Part shown: positions 29,017 through 38,891 of the stretch, piece by piece
Position numbering within the stretch: the stretch's first letter is position 1
How the letters are laid out: every line of letters begins with the position of its first letter
Source of the DNA: Gilliamella sp. Pra-s52
GTDB lineage: Bacteria; Pseudomonadota; Gammaproteobacteria; Enterobacterales; Orbaceae
Direction: 5' to 3'
Length of the DNA: 64,000 nucleotides
NCBI RefSeq assembly: GCF_009795805.1
Contig: NZ_WTEY01000002.1
Location: 124,001-188,000, forward strand
The notes under the pieces: generated by a model
Databases searched by the model: none
Seen by the model: the letters and a program-made list of their open reading frames with translations, nothing else
What the model was told of the DNA's origin: nothing
Position numbers and translations under genes: made by a program

Positions 29017-29874
29017 TTAATTAATTCGGCTACTAACATTAAGAAACAAACTCATCTTATGTTTGACAATTTCTTTAACAGCCTGATTGGCTGGAATAAT
29101 ATTATGTCTTAACGATTTATTCACTTCGGTATCAGCAAATCTTTCTTTAGCAACTTTCGTCCAATTGACTAATAGTTCAGTACCTACATTAAATTTACGA
29201 ATACCGTTATTAATCAGCTCAGGATAATCTTCTTCTTTAACGCCTGTACCGCCATGAATCACCAGTGGAATATCTACCATAGCGTGAATCTCTTTCAATA
29301 AAGGAATATTTACCTCTGTTTTTGATTTAAACTGCCCATGATTAGTACCAATGGCAACAGCTAATGCATCAATACCCGTTGCTTTAACAAACTCTAAAGC
29401 ATCATTTGGTTTGGTATAGATTCGATCGTTAGGATCAACATGAATACCCTCTTCAGTTCCACCAATTGTACCCAACTCACCTTCAACCGATACGCCACGC
29501 GCATGTGCATACTCAACTACCGCACGGGTTTTTAAAATATTTTCTTTAAATGGTAAAGAAGAACCATCAAACATCACCGAGGTAAAACCACTATCGATCG
29601 CTTCTTTAATATCATCAAAACTTTTTGCATGATCTAAGTGCAATACAGCATCAACAATCTCTTCATCGGCAATAGCTTTTACCGCATTAACCAGTACTTT
29701 AAAACCAATATAACGTGCAGTATCAACGCTAGTTTGTATAATAATTGGCGCACCAACTTCTTTCGCTGCACGTAGCATATCGGGCAACATCTCTAAATTA
29801 TGCGTGTTGAACGCACCCACGGTAAAATTGAGTTTTTGAGCTAATAATGTGACATCTTTTAGTGTGGTATACAT
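29017..29874 (-). CDS. Class II ketose-bisphosphate aldolase (KbaY/GatY/FbaA family)
   Basis: Zn-dependent class II aldolase of 285 residues that would cleave a ketose 1,6-bisphosphate to DHAP and an aldehyde. Zn ligands and catalytic residues lie in VLHLDHAKSFDDIKEAIDSG (catalytic Asp, first His), VAIGTNHGQF (His) and LVIHGGTGVKEED (His). Length fits the KbaY/GatY tagatose-bisphosphate type as well as short FbaA. Its place in a PTS operon implies it acts on the phosphorylated product of the imported sugar. The exact sugar cannot be read from the sequence. Confidence 0.85.
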   Translation of the reverse strand: MYTTLKDVTLLAQKLNFTVGAFNTHNLEMLPDMLRAAKEVGAPIIIQTSVDTARYIGFKVLVNAVKAIADEEIVDAVLHLDHAKSFDDIKEAIDSGFTSVMFDGSSLPFKENILKTRAVVEYAHARGVSVEGELGTIGGTEEGIHVDPNDRIYTKPNDALEFVKATGIDALAVAIGTNHGQFKSKTEVNIPLLKEIHAMVDIPLVIHGGTGVKEEDYPELINNGIRKFNVGTELLVNWTKVAKERFADTEVNKSLRHNIIPANQAVKEIVKHKMSLFLNVSSRIN

Positions 29875-29885
29875 AATAATTTCCT

Positions 29886-30293
29886 TTAATCTCGTTGAAC
29901 TGTAACTTGTTTGGCAATGTTGCGCATTGAATCCATCTTATTCATCCAAAAATCAATATCGTCTATTGAACCATGTTGTGCTGCATCGGCACGTTTATGG
30001 TTGTACAAATTCATTAATGCTTTATACCCCTCCCCAATTGATTTTTTATGTTGTAAACTCTTTTCTAAATATTCAATCGCAACGTCAACATGATCTAATT
30101 GGCAATAAAGTAATCCTGTTTTTTCATATAATGTGGCTAAAGTTACCGCATCCTTTGTATAATCAATCTGTTGCAACAATTGACTAATTGATTGCTCAAT
30201 TTGGTCTATTTGTGATGATGTCAGACTGACTTTTATTTCTGGTTTATTTTTTGATTCTATTTTAGGGTGAATTTTTTTAAAAAAACTAAACAT
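29886..30293 (-). CDS. Small TPR-like protein of the PTS operon
   Basis: 135 residues beginning MFSFFKKIHPKIE. A helical repeat pattern from about 45 to 110 (LATLYEKTGLLYCQLDHVDV, AIEYLEKSLQHKKSIGEGYK) resembles tetratricopeptide repeats. No signal peptide or TM helix is obvious, so it is probably cytosolic. It sits between the EIIC and aldolase genes with short gaps and is probably cotranscribed. I do not recognise a function. A scaffold or regulatory role at the PTS is possible. Confidence 0.7.
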   Translation of the reverse strand: MFSFFKKIHPKIESKNKPEIKVSLTSSQIDQIEQSISQLLQQIDYTKDAVTLATLYEKTGLLYCQLDHVDVAIEYLEKSLQHKKSIGEGYKALMNLYNHKRADAAQHGSIDDIDFWMNKMDSMRNIAKQVTVQRD

Positions 30294-30307
30294 ATCAATC
30301 TCCTAAA

Positions 30308-31597
30308 CTAAAAATTCTTTAATAACGGACTTAAAATCCACGCATAGAGCAATGCCGCCGTAACCGTATCAACATCGGTGGCTGTTGCATTAATAAAGCC
30401 CATTTGATTAAAGATAGTCACGAGTAATGCTGGTAACAAAGTAATAAAGAATCCGTGTGCGATCCCACCAATGAGAGCCCCACGACGCCCGCCTACCGCA
30501 TTACCAAATATGCCAGCGGTACCGCCTGCAAAAAAATTAGTTAACATGCCTGGTAAAATCATGGCTAATCCAAAAACTGGCAAGGTCAACATCGCAATCA
30601 CCGTACCAATTGACGTGGTAATAAAACCTAAAATTACCGCATTAGGGCTATAAGGGAAAAATACAGGGCAATCAAGCGCTGGTATGGCATTAGGTACAAC
30701 TTTCATTGCAATACCTCTAAATGCAGGCACAATTTCGCCGAGCAATAACCTAACACCAGCTAATAACACATAGATCCCTACAACAAAAATAATCGCTTGT
30801 GTAAAGGCATAAATCACATAATTTTGGCTACCAGACAATGTCGAGGCATACTCCTCGCCGGCAAAAAGAACAGTAATGATATAAAGCGGTATCATAACTA
30901 CCATGACTGATAAATAAGTATCTTGCAAAAATTCAAATGATTTAGGTAATTTCATCTCTTCAATCGAACGTTTGTTTTCACCTCGTTCGCCGACCACATA
31001 GGCAACACCTGCCTCAAATAAGTAACCGATTGTACAAAAATGGCCAAGAGCTATATCATTAGATCCCGTCACTCTACGGATAATCGGCTGTGCAATAGCG
31101 GGCATAAATACCGCAAAAAGTGCACCAACCAAACCGCCGACTACAATTAACACGACTCCAGAAAGTCCAGCAAAACTACCAAATACCGTGGTCATGGTTG
31201 CCATCCAAAGAATTGCCTGACCAGTTAAAAAGATATATTTCCAGCGTGTAAAACGAGCAATAAGAATATTAAAAATAAAGATCATCAAAAAAGTAAGAGC
31301 AATATCACGGCCTAAGCCTAACTGATTCATTGCTTGCCCGTTAATCGCTTCAATAGAAGGAATAATCCCTTGCATATTAAAACCAGCAGTAAAAATATGA
31401 CCAAAATAGGTCAAACTGCCCACAATAATACTTGACCCTGCATTAAGCACTTGAAAGCCCAATAATGTTTTAAGCGATCCTGAAATAATTTGTCCGACTG
31501 ATTTACGTTGTAAAATCAACCCAAACATAGCAATTAAGCTAATGGTTATTGAGGCTTGAGTTAAAATATTATCAATAATAAAGTTAATTACGCTCAT
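30308..31597 (-). CDS. PTS EIIC permease, ascorbate (SgaT/UlaA) family
   Basis: 429-residue membrane permease of the SgaT/UlaA PTS class. It begins MSVINFIIDNILTQASITIS. Many TM segments are visible, with family-like GFQVLNAGSSIIVGSLTYFG, FTRWKYIFLTGQAILWMATM and GRRGALIGGIAHGFFITLLP. Such permeases move a sugar coupled to phosphorylation by EIIA and EIIB. The EIIB is the gene before it and an EIIA domain is fused to the regulator. UlaA itself takes ascorbate, but the aldolase beside it argues for a different sugar or sugar acid here. It lacks the usual ula genes (ulaDEFG) in view. Confidence 0.9.
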   Translation of the reverse strand: MSVINFIIDNILTQASITISLIAMFGLILQRKSVGQIISGSLKTLLGFQVLNAGSSIIVGSLTYFGHIFTAGFNMQGIIPSIEAINGQAMNQLGLGRDIALTFLMIFIFNILIARFTRWKYIFLTGQAILWMATMTTVFGSFAGLSGVVLIVVGGLVGALFAVFMPAIAQPIIRRVTGSNDIALGHFCTIGYLFEAGVAYVVGERGENKRSIEEMKLPKSFEFLQDTYLSVMVVMIPLYIITVLFAGEEYASTLSGSQNYVIYAFTQAIIFVVGIYVLLAGVRLLLGEIVPAFRGIAMKVVPNAIPALDCPVFFPYSPNAVILGFITTSIGTVIAMLTLPVFGLAMILPGMLTNFFAGGTAGIFGNAVGGRRGALIGGIAHGFFITLLPALLVTIFNQMGFINATATDVDTVTAALLYAWILSPLLKNF

Positions 31598-31618
31598 AAT
31601 ATTCTCCTATTTTGCAAT

Positions 31619-31927
31619 TTAAAGTAGTCCCTTTTGTTGCAACACTGGGGTTAACTTTTCATCAATTTCGGCTTTTGAAACAATATTTTTAAGGTAGACA
31701 ATTGAGGTCTGTTCACTAATATTGAATTTAGCAAATTGAGGGCGAAAATTTTCAGCCGTGATGATAATATCGGCGTTCATTGCCGCGGCAGATGAAATAT
31801 CAGTATGATCTAATTTAGCCTCAATACCTTTAGTTTTTAGTACATCTTCGGTTGCCATTTGTGCAGCAAAACTACTGCCTAGCCCCGCACCACAAACAAA
31901 TAAAATTTTTAAATTACTCATTTTCAA
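31619..31927 (-). CDS. PTS EIIB, lactose/ascorbate-galactitol type (SgaB-like)
   Basis: 102-residue cytosolic EIIB protein. The phosphorylated Cys is in LKILFVCGAGLGSSFAAQMA (Cys12 counted from MKMSNL). Fold and length fit the PTS_IIB SgaB/GatB group. It accepts phosphate from an EIIA and passes it to the sugar bound by the EIIC encoded 20 bp downstream. It lies 20 bp after the regulator gene, inside one operon. Confidence 0.9.
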   Translation of the reverse strand: MKMSNLKILFVCGAGLGSSFAAQMATEDVLKTKGIEAKLDHTDISSAAAMNADIIITAENFRPQFAKFNISEQTSIVYLKNIVSKAEIDEKLTPVLQQKGLL

Positions 31928-31947
31928 TCCTCCTACAATTTAATGGT

Positions 31948-34050
31948 TTAATCTAAATTCGGTTCATTAAATAAAATGGTTTTAAATTGCTGTACAGAAT
32001 CACACATCGTTAAGCATTCAAGTTTTTGTTCATCATTAATTAATTCAATCAAACTACGCATAATATTGAGATGAGAAAACGAATCGATAGCGGCTAAACA
32101 AAATATGATTTTCACAGGTCCCATTTCATAATTACCAAAATCAACGGGGTGTCGCATGGTGAGCACACTCACTCCTAATTGATTTACGCCATCTTCAGGG
32201 CGAGCGTGTGCCAAAGCTAAATATTTGCCTATGACTATGTAAGGGCCATATTGTTCGACCGAGGTAATCATGGCTTCAATATAGGATGGTAAAATAAATT
32301 GTTTTTTTAATAATGGTTCAGCAGCAATTTTGATCGCTTGTTGCCAATCAGAACAATCTTGCTGCAAGATAATGTCATTATCGGTAAGAATATCTTTCAA
32401 CATAGGCTGGATTTTCCTTTTATTAATTTTAAGATTATTGATTGCTAAACACTTTTCAAGTTGGTTATAGATAGGAGCAGACACAATACCGCCACTTTGT
32501 TGAATCAAATCAACCAGTGAATAGAAAAGATCGGTCGCATCAACCAAATGATTTACAACGCGTTGATTAGCACTGTGCTTAGCTAAAAAATCAGTGATAA
32601 TAGGATGATTTTTCTCTTTTAAAATGGGTTCTAACACCAATACAGGGTGAGCTAAGTGCTGCAATGGAAAGGTGGAAAAAATTAAGTCAAAATCGAGTTG
32701 AGCTAATAAATTCTGATCATTACGTCCCAAAATGGCTAGCACATCAATATTAAAAAACTCTTTAAGTGTTTCTGCTAATAAGTTAGAGGTTGCTATACCA
32801 TGGTCACAAAAGACCACCGCTTTAAAATAGTAACTTCGCTCTTGATTAATTGCGCTCGCAAAGGTAGAAAAATGAATAGTTAAAAAAGCAATTTCATCAT
32901 CAGATACTTTATGACTTAAGGTATTTTCAAGTTGTTGCATAAACATCGCAATAACTGAATAAATTTCACCATAGTTTTGTTTGATATTATCAAGTAAAGG
33001 ATTAACAATATGAATATTATTACTCACTCGGGCAATAAGCCCTGCTAAATGTTTACATAAATTTTCGTACAATTGCTCTTGTTTGGTTGAAAAAGGAATT
33101 TGCGTTTTTTCTTCTACATAATTAACTAGCTTAATGGCTAATAACTGCGCATTTACCCATTCTACATAGTTATTAATATCCTTGGTATTAAACGCTTCTA
33201 ACATATAAATAATATATTGTTGCTCTTGCCTGCTGACCTGCAAAGCAATCTGTTGACAAGTTAAATGAATAAACCTCGCTATTTCTCCCAAATCATTATT
33301 ATTAAAATCAGTTCTTATCATGGTAAGGTGATGTTGCTGTTGATTTCGAATTACCCAAATAGCAGTAAAAACAACCAATTGCTGAACATAAATTTCATCA
33401 TGAATCTGACTAAGTGTTTGATGAGCAAGTCGTAATAGACTATCTATTAATTCTTGAGGAATATAATTGAACAGTAACTGCTGTATCAAACTCATCTCAT
33501 TTAGTGGTTTATCTAATTCAAGATTTCCCAAAAACTGATTAATGGCTTCATACATCATTAAACGAATAGAACGCTCCAACCCCACGAACTGCATACCTTG
33601 TTTTGGCTGGCTAATTAATTCAATATCATATTTTTTAAGTCGTGCTTTAAGTTTTCTAACATCTTCATCTAAAACACTTTTTGATACAAAATATACATCT
33701 TCTTTATGGCTTAAAATGGTAGGAGAAGCAGAAAAAGCGATAGACAATAACAAATCAAACTGGCGTTCATCTTTACTTAAAATCGATGAGATTGGTATCC
33801 CCAATAATGCATTATAAATTAACTGTTTTTCATCTTGTGACGCATTTATTATAAAACCTTTACTACGTATTGTTGAAATTAAAGGAAACTGTCTTTGCGA
33901 TAAAAACGCATTAATTTCTTGGATTTCATTGCGAATGGTTCGTACACTAATTTGAAATTCATCCGATAGCATTTCAGAGGTGATTGGATAGTCGATTGAA
34001 ATAAATTTTTTAAATAACTCAATGGTTCTTGTTCGCATAAACTTATTCAC
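31948..34050 (-). CDS. PRD-containing BglG/LicR-type activator with fused EIIB-like and EIIA domains
   Basis: 700-residue regulator of PTS operons. N-terminal HTH domains (TSEMLSDEFQISVRTIRNEI) are followed by two PRD domains (PRD2 has SDDEIAFLTIHFSTFAS with its conserved His). An EIIB-Gat-like domain comes next (AVVFCDHGIATSNLLAETL, with a Cys). A C-terminal EIIA mannitol-type domain has the phosphorylated His in YLALAHARPEDGVNQLG. The arrangement fits LicR/ManR/MtlR-type transcriptional activators that sense PTS phosphorylation state. It heads the operon and probably activates it. Its EIIA domain may also serve the EIIB and EIIC, since no separate EIIA gene is seen. Confidence 0.9.
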   Translation of the reverse strand: MNKFMRTRTIELFKKFISIDYPITSEMLSDEFQISVRTIRNEIQEINAFLSQRQFPLISTIRSKGFIINASQDEKQLIYNALLGIPISSILSKDERQFDLLLSIAFSASPTILSHKEDVYFVSKSVLDEDVRKLKARLKKYDIELISQPKQGMQFVGLERSIRLMMYEAINQFLGNLELDKPLNEMSLIQQLLFNYIPQELIDSLLRLAHQTLSQIHDEIYVQQLVVFTAIWVIRNQQQHHLTMIRTDFNNNDLGEIARFIHLTCQQIALQVSRQEQQYIIYMLEAFNTKDINNYVEWVNAQLLAIKLVNYVEEKTQIPFSTKQEQLYENLCKHLAGLIARVSNNIHIVNPLLDNIKQNYGEIYSVIAMFMQQLENTLSHKVSDDEIAFLTIHFSTFASAINQERSYYFKAVVFCDHGIATSNLLAETLKEFFNIDVLAILGRNDQNLLAQLDFDLIFSTFPLQHLAHPVLVLEPILKEKNHPIITDFLAKHSANQRVVNHLVDATDLFYSLVDLIQQSGGIVSAPIYNQLEKCLAINNLKINKRKIQPMLKDILTDNDIILQQDCSDWQQAIKIAAEPLLKKQFILPSYIEAMITSVEQYGPYIVIGKYLALAHARPEDGVNQLGVSVLTMRHPVDFGNYEMGPVKIIFCLAAIDSFSHLNIMRSLIELINDEQKLECLTMCDSVQQFKTILFNEPNLD

Positions 34051-34362
34051 CTATTTACTTCATAAATTAAGTATAAGTGAGATAAATTTGCTTACCTAGT
34101 TGGTATTTTTGCCAATAAAACTTGCAAAAATTACTAACAAAAAAGGAAAGGGAGATTGAAAGTAGATAACATTACGTCCAAAATAAAATATAACCTATTG
34201 ATTATAATTAATTTTAAAAAATCAACTAAATTTAACCTACCTACTTTACAAATTAGCGAACTCTATAAAAACCACTTTGCAAACCCTTTTTTATTGTGTA
34301 TCTTTCCCATCTAAAAGTGATCAACAGACCTAATAAGATTTATAGCATAAGGAAAAGAAATT
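34051..34362. other. Divergent intergenic region between the PTS regulator and the SnoaL-like gene
   Basis: 312 bp of AT-rich DNA. It must carry the promoter of the PTS operon (minus) and of the small SnoaL-like gene (plus). No clear palindrome, operator or ORF was seen. Confidence 0.5.
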
Positions 34363-34776
34363 ATGTCAATCAAAGAAAATAAAATGGCTATACAAAAATT
34401 TTTAGAATTTATTAATACAGGGAATGTTGAGTTATCTAAAGAAATAATATCAGAAGATGCCATATTTTATGCACCAACAAGCCCAGAACCATTGAAAGGA
34501 CCTTCAGGCTATATGTGTGTACTAAATATGATGCGAAGCGCTTTCCCTGATATTCAATGGAAACTAGATGAAGTTGTTGCAGAACAAAATATTGTTGCAA
34601 CTCGCTTTACACTAAACGGCACGCATAAAGGTCATTTTTTTGGAATTGAACCATCAGGAAAGAAAATTGAAGTAACTGCCATGAATTTTTATTATTTTTC
34701 ACATGGCAAAATTATCAAAGAATATGGACAACCTGATATATTTGGATTACTAAAACAAATAGGTGCAATAAATTAG
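34363..34776 (+). CDS. SnoaL-like / ester cyclase family protein
   Basis: 137 residues with the cone-shaped SnoaL/NTF2-like pattern. An N-terminal helix (IQKFLEFINTGNVELSKEII) is followed by YAPTSPEPLKGPSGY, AFPDIQWKLDEVVAEQNIVA and TRFTLNGTHKGHFFGIEPSG. A C-terminal strand has NFYYFSHGKIIKEYGQPDIF. Members include polyketide cyclases and many small stress-associated proteins; the substrate here is unknown. An AAGGAAAAG ribosome-binding site precedes the ATG. It is a single gene ending at a bidirectional terminator. Confidence 0.85.
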   Translation: MSIKENKMAIQKFLEFINTGNVELSKEIISEDAIFYAPTSPEPLKGPSGYMCVLNMMRSAFPDIQWKLDEVVAEQNIVATRFTLNGTHKGHFFGIEPSGKKIEVTAMNFYYFSHGKIIKEYGQPDIFGLLKQIGAIN

Positions 34777-34808
34777 TAGTTCACCACTATTTAAATAAAA
34801 CCATTCTG

Positions 34809-34834
34809 CTGGTGACAATTCATTTTGTCACCAG
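34809..34834. terminator. Bidirectional terminator between SnoaL-like gene and rlmB
   Basis: Perfect 10-bp stem CTGGTGACAA (34809-34818) / TTGTCACCAG (34825-34834) with a 6-nt loop, between converging genes. Confidence 0.8.
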
Positions 34835-34877
34835 TTAATATCAAATTTTCGTACTTGAATACCCTGAATGATTGAAA

Positions 34878-35639
34878 TTACATCCTGATAGCTACTTTTT
34901 GCCGAACAATCTCAAACAAACACACACCTGTTGCCACCGACACATTAAGCGATGACACAATGCCCGCCATTGGGATGCTAACCAACTCATCGCAGTGTTC
35001 TTTAGTTAAACGGCGCATACCTTCACCTTCAGCTCCCATTACCAAAGCAAGTGACGTTGCAGTTGATGTTTTATAAAAATCGGTTTGATAAAGCGTACGC
35101 TCAGCTTCACCAGCGGTGCCCACAATCCAAACTTGATACTCGTCTTGCAACATACGCATAGTACGCGCCAAATTGGTCACTCTAACTACAGGTACGCTTT
35201 CAGCTGCACCACAGGCAACTTTTTGTGCGGTCGAATTCAGCGGTGCGGAGCGATCTTTTGGCACAATAATAAAATCAACCCCAGCGGCATCAGCAGTACG
35301 AATACAAGCACCTAAATTGTGCGGATCGGTCACGCCATCTAAAATTAAAATAACGGGGCTTGGTTGCTGTTCCATTAATAGCGGAATATCGTTTTCTTGA
35401 TAACCTCGGTTTGGTTTTACCATGGCTAAAATACCTTGGTGTACGCCGTTTTTTGACTTTTCATCTAACCATTGACGATTAGCTATTTTTACAGGCAAGC
35501 CAAGCTGCTCTAATTGGCGCACAACAGCAAGAAGGCGTTTATCTTCACGCCCTTTAATAATAAATACTTCAATGATTCTTTCTGGCGAACGTGTTAATAA
35601 TGCTTCAATGGCATGCAGGCCATAAACTGTTTCACTCAT
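34878..35639 (-). CDS. rlmB: 23S rRNA Gm2251 methyltransferase RlmB
   Basis: SpoU-class SPOUT methyltransferase that 2'-O-methylates G2251 in the ribosomal P loop. Length is 253 (E. coli 243). An N-terminal substrate-binding domain begins MSETVYGLHAIEALLTRSPE. The SPOUT core has ILDGVTDPHNLGACIRTADA (motif 1), ALVMGAEGEGMRRL (motif 2) and SIPMAGIVSSLNVSVATGVC (motif 3, knot). It follows rnr on the same strand, as in E. coli, with a 27-bp gap. Confidence 0.97.
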   Translation of the reverse strand: MSETVYGLHAIEALLTRSPERIIEVFIIKGREDKRLLAVVRQLEQLGLPVKIANRQWLDEKSKNGVHQGILAMVKPNRGYQENDIPLLMEQQPSPVILILDGVTDPHNLGACIRTADAAGVDFIIVPKDRSAPLNSTAQKVACGAAESVPVVRVTNLARTMRMLQDEYQVWIVGTAGEAERTLYQTDFYKTSTATSLALVMGAEGEGMRRLTKEHCDELVSIPMAGIVSSLNVSVATGVCLFEIVRQKVAIRM

Positions 35640-35666
35640 TTATTTGTTACTCTTTTATCTTATTAA

Positions 35667-38114
35667 CTATTTGGTTTTATTGGTTGATTTTGATTTACTA
35701 CGTTTTTTACTTTTAGCTTTCACTTCAACTTTAGCCGTTGATTTCATGCTTGATTTAGCGCTCGATTTTGCCTTTTTTGGGGTACTTGATTTAGTACTTG
35801 GCTTAGTATTTGGTTTCGTACTACTTTTTTTACTGGTTGATTTTTTGTCTTTTCGCTTAACGGGTAAGTCAGCTTGTTGAGCGTTTTGGGCTTGTTTAGA
35901 CTTATCTTTTACCGTTTTACCTTGACGTTTTGGCTTATTATTACTACCCACTAACGAAAAATCAATTTTACGCTCTTCTGGATTGACGTTATCGACTTTA
36001 ACTTGCACTTTATCGCCCAAACGATAAGTAAAGCGAGTATTTTCACCAATTAAACGATTGCGTGAACCATCAAACGTATAATAATCATTTTCTAGCGATG
36101 ACACATGCACTAAGCCATCAATAAATAGATCATCTAACCGCACAAAGAAACCAAAATTCACCACGCTCGAAATCGTACCGTTAAAAACCTCGCCGACATG
36201 ATCTTGCATATAATCACATTTAAGCCAATCAACTACATCACGCACCGCTTCGTCCGCACGTCGTTCGGTCATGGAACAGTGCTCACCAAAATAGAGCATT
36301 TCGCTGGTAGTATAACGGTAGCCACCTGTTTTACTGGTCTTTTGTTGTTCATCCGCTAAAATCCATTTAATCGCACGATGCAAAAGCAAATCAGGATAAC
36401 GACGAATTGGCGAAGTAAAATGTCCATATTCCTCAAGTGCTAAACCAAAATGTCCGCGGTTTTCAGGATCATAAATAGCCTGCTTCATGGAACGCAAAAT
36501 AACCGTTTGCAGCATATCATGATCAGGACGCGTTTCAACCACCGTCATTAATTCGGCGATATCTTTAGGTTTAGGATTAGCGCCTCCACCAAGCGACAAC
36601 CCAAGTTCACTTAAAATACTACGCAAATTATTAATGCGATCTTCATCAGGCCTGTCATGCACACGGAATAATGAAGGAATATCCGCTTTAATCACTAATT
36701 TTGCCGCAGCCACATTGGCTAAAATCATGCACTCCTCAATGATTTTATGCGCCACATTACGTTGTGCTAGTTCGACACTTTCAATACGCTTATCAGCATT
36801 AAAGATAAATTTAGGCTCTTCTGACTCAAACCCTATCGCCCCACGAGCAACCCGTGCTTTATCAAGCACATTATAAAGCCCGTAAAGGTTCTCAAGATGA
36901 GGAACCAAGTCACGGTAATGTTCGCGAAGTTCTTCATCTCCCTCCAAAATCTTCGCCACTTTGGTATACGTTAACCGAGCATGCGAATTCATCACCGCTT
37001 CGTAAAACTCATACCCCGTCAACCGCCCACGATTAGACACCGTCATTTCACAAACCAAACACAAGCGATCCACTTGCGGATTTAACGAACACAGTCCATT
37101 AGATAAAACTTCAGGAAGCATAGGCACCACACGCGATGGAAAGTAAACCGACGTACCACGCAAACAAGCCTCTTTATCTAACGCTTTGCCGGGCCTAACA
37201 TAATAACTCACATCCGCAATCGCCACCCACAACCGATAGCCACCGCCACGGTTTTTTTGACAATAAACCGCATCATCAAAATCACGAGCATCTTCGCCAT
37301 CAATAGTCACTAATGGCAAATTTCGTAAATCTTTACGACCGTTTTTGGCGCTTTCGGGAACTTGATCAGTAAATTTGCTGGCCTCGGCTTCAACCTCGTT
37401 AGGTAGTTCATAAGGGATTTCGTGATTACGCAAAGCAATATCAATGGCTAAATTTGTGCCCATCATTTCGCCAAGCACTTCCTTAATCACACCCACCGCT
37501 TTTTGGCGACGCTCTGGTCGTTGTTGTAACTCAACCACCACAACAGCCCCCATGCGTACGGTGCGATCGGGTTTACCCGTTATTAAAATATCAAAGTTCA
37601 AACGGCTATCATCAGGCACCACAAAACCAACGCCTTGCTCGATAAAATAACGACCAACAATTTGATTACTACGAGGCTCTAAAATTCGCACTACCCTAGC
37701 TTCGGTTTTACCACGGTATTGCGTACCGATAGGTTGGGCTAAAATCACATCTCCCTGTAAGACTTTCTTCATCTGTTCTGGTGCTAAAAAATAGTCCTCA
37801 GGATTACCCTCTACCCGCAAAAAACCAAAACCATCACGGTGGGCAATAACCTTACCTTTAACCATGTCGAACTTTTCTGGCAGGGCATAACACTTACGAC
37901 GCGTAAACACCACTTGACCGTCACGCTCCATCGCACGCAAACGACGGTGCAATGCCACTTTTTGCTCATCATTTTTAATGTCGACAGCTTGAGCAATTTT
38001 TTCTAAACTGGCAGGCTTTGCTTCTTGTTTAAGGTAATCTAAAATAAGCTCTCGACTGGCAATTGGGGAATCATACTTCTCGGCTTCGCGGTCAAAAAAT
38101 GGGTCTTTTATCAT
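35667..38114 (-). CDS. rnr: Exoribonuclease R
   Basis: Processive 3'-to-5' exoribonuclease able to digest structured RNA. Length is 815 from the ATG at 38114 (E. coli 813). It begins [20 protein letters not shown], matching E. coli MSQDPFQEREAEKYANP, so the upstream codon at 38150 is rejected. N-terminal HTH and cold-shock domains ([13 protein letters not shown]), RNB core with [17 protein letters not shown] (Asp cluster), and S1 domain near [18 protein letters not shown]-like sequence. The tail is Lys/Ser-rich and low-complexity (many SKS, TKPS and KSS units). AGGA lies a few bases before the ATG. Confidence 0.97.
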   Translation of the reverse strand: MIKDPFFDREAEKYDSPIASRELILDYLKQEAKPASLEKIAQAVDIKNDEQKVALHRRLRAMERDGQVVFTRRKCYALPEKFDMVKGKVIAHRDGFGFLRVEGNPEDYFLAPEQMKKVLQGDVILAQPIGTQYRGKTEARVVRILEPRSNQIVGRYFIEQGVGFVVPDDSRLNFDILITGKPDRTVRMGAVVVVELQQRPERRQKAVGVIKEVLGEMMGTNLAIDIALRNHEIPYELPNEVEAEASKFTDQVPESAKNGRKDLRNLPLVTIDGEDARDFDDAVYCQKNRGGGYRLWVAIADVSYYVRPGKALDKEACLRGTSVYFPSRVVPMLPEVLSNGLCSLNPQVDRLCLVCEMTVSNRGRLTGYEFYEAVMNSHARLTYTKVAKILEGDEELREHYRDLVPHLENLYGLYNVLDKARVARGAIGFESEEPKFIFNADKRIESVELAQRNVAHKIIEECMILANVAAAKLVIKADIPSLFRVHDRPDEDRINNLRSILSELGLSLGGGANPKPKDIAELMTVVETRPDHDMLQTVILRSMKQAIYDPENRGHFGLALEEYGHFTSPIRRYPDLLLHRAIKWILADEQQKTSKTGGYRYTTSEMLYFGEHCSMTERRADEAVRDVVDWLKCDYMQDHVGEVFNGTISSVVNFGFFVRLDDLFIDGLVHVSSLENDYYTFDGSRNRLIGENTRFTYRLGDKVQVKVDNVNPEERKIDFSLVGSNNKPKRQGKTVKDKSKQAQNAQQADLPVKRKDKKSTSKKSSTKPNTKPSTKSSTPKKAKSSAKSSMKSTAKVEVKAKSKKRSKSKSTNKTK

Positions 38115-38299
38115 AAAGGAATATCCTGTGACTAATATTAGTGCTAGCATAACATAGAGTGGTATAAGTTAACATCAACATTCTATTTAATAAACAAGAA
38201 TCAATTGATTATTAGCTTAGTTTTAAAAGAATAGTTCAGTATCTGAGTTATAGTAAAAATAATTAAAATAATAACAGTTAAAAATAAGGAAATAAAAAA

Positions 38300-38677
38300 A
38301 TGGAAAAAACCCTACCATCAGTATTAAAAATAGTGCATTGGAGTTTAATTATACTACCGGGGTTGTTAGGAGCAAGTTTGTTCGATTACTCAGCAAACAG
38401 TTGCTTTGAATTAATACATAAAAATATTATTTTAATTTCTCTTTTGTTAATTATTTCTGTATTAATGATATTTTTCTCATTAAATCTATATCATGAAGAC
38501 GTATGTAATTTTCTTACTTCATCAATAATGATCACCGTAGCAACATCCTATATTGCAATTTTATCACCGCCTGTTGCTTATTTTGTTAGGGGGTATGGTT
38601 TTTATAATTTAATGGCTTTTGGACTTTTTATAATTATAAATATGCTACCAGCTATTTTAACATCGATGTCAATGTAG
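38300..38677 (+). CDS. Small membrane protein of unknown function
   Basis: 125 residues, unrecognised. Hydrophobic stretches lie near 12-30 (IVHWSLIILPGLLGASLFDY), 43-62 (IILISLLLIISVLMIFFSLN), 75-93 (SIMITVATSYIAILSPPVAY) and 103-122 (NLMAFGLFIIINMLPAILTS), giving about four TM helices. The ribosome-binding AAGGA lies 9-13 bp before the ATG. It is next to the repeat-rich region that follows. No function can be inferred. Confidence 0.6.
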   Translation: MEKTLPSVLKIVHWSLIILPGLLGASLFDYSANSCFELIHKNIILISLLLIISVLMIFFSLNLYHEDVCNFLTSSIMITVATSYIAILSPPVAYFVRGYGFYNLMAFGLFIIINMLPAILTSMSM

Positions 38678-38703
38678 TTTGTTTTTTGGAAAAAAACCGC
38701 GCA

Positions 38704-38748
38704 AAAAAACTTCAATAAAATCAATACCTTTCCTGACCGATTTTTTTA
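38704..38748 (+). repeat. Dispersed intergenic repeat, copy 2
   Basis: Near-identical to 39561-39605, with a shared exact core of 25 bp at 38714-38738 (AATAAAATCAATACCTTTCC then TGACC). Preceded by an A-run and followed by a T-run as in the other copies. Together with copy 3 it brackets the CRISPR-containing region as direct repeats 857 bp apart. Confidence 0.85.
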
Positions 38749-38851
38749 TCAAAATGATGATTTTTTTGTTGGTGCATAGAATAAATTAAGTGCTGTGGTT
38801 TCGGACGTTTTGACTTTTTGTGAATAAAATAGCTGTTGTGAACACGTCCGA

Positions 38852-38879
38852 GTCAGGGAATTAAAGCGAATTCCCTGAC
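38852..38879. terminator. Strong hairpin of unknown role
   Basis: Perfect 11-bp stem GTCAGGGAATT / AATTCCCTGAC with a 6-nt loop. No T-run follows on either side, so it may be a structural or recombination element and not a terminator. Confidence 0.4.
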
Positions 38880-38891
38880 AACCCACGCTTT

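Noticed and set aside
35644-35880. Hydrophobic ORF opposite the rnr 3' end
   Set aside because: It is the antisense of the Lys/Ser-rich low-complexity tail of RNase R, which yields Leu/Phe-rich shadows.
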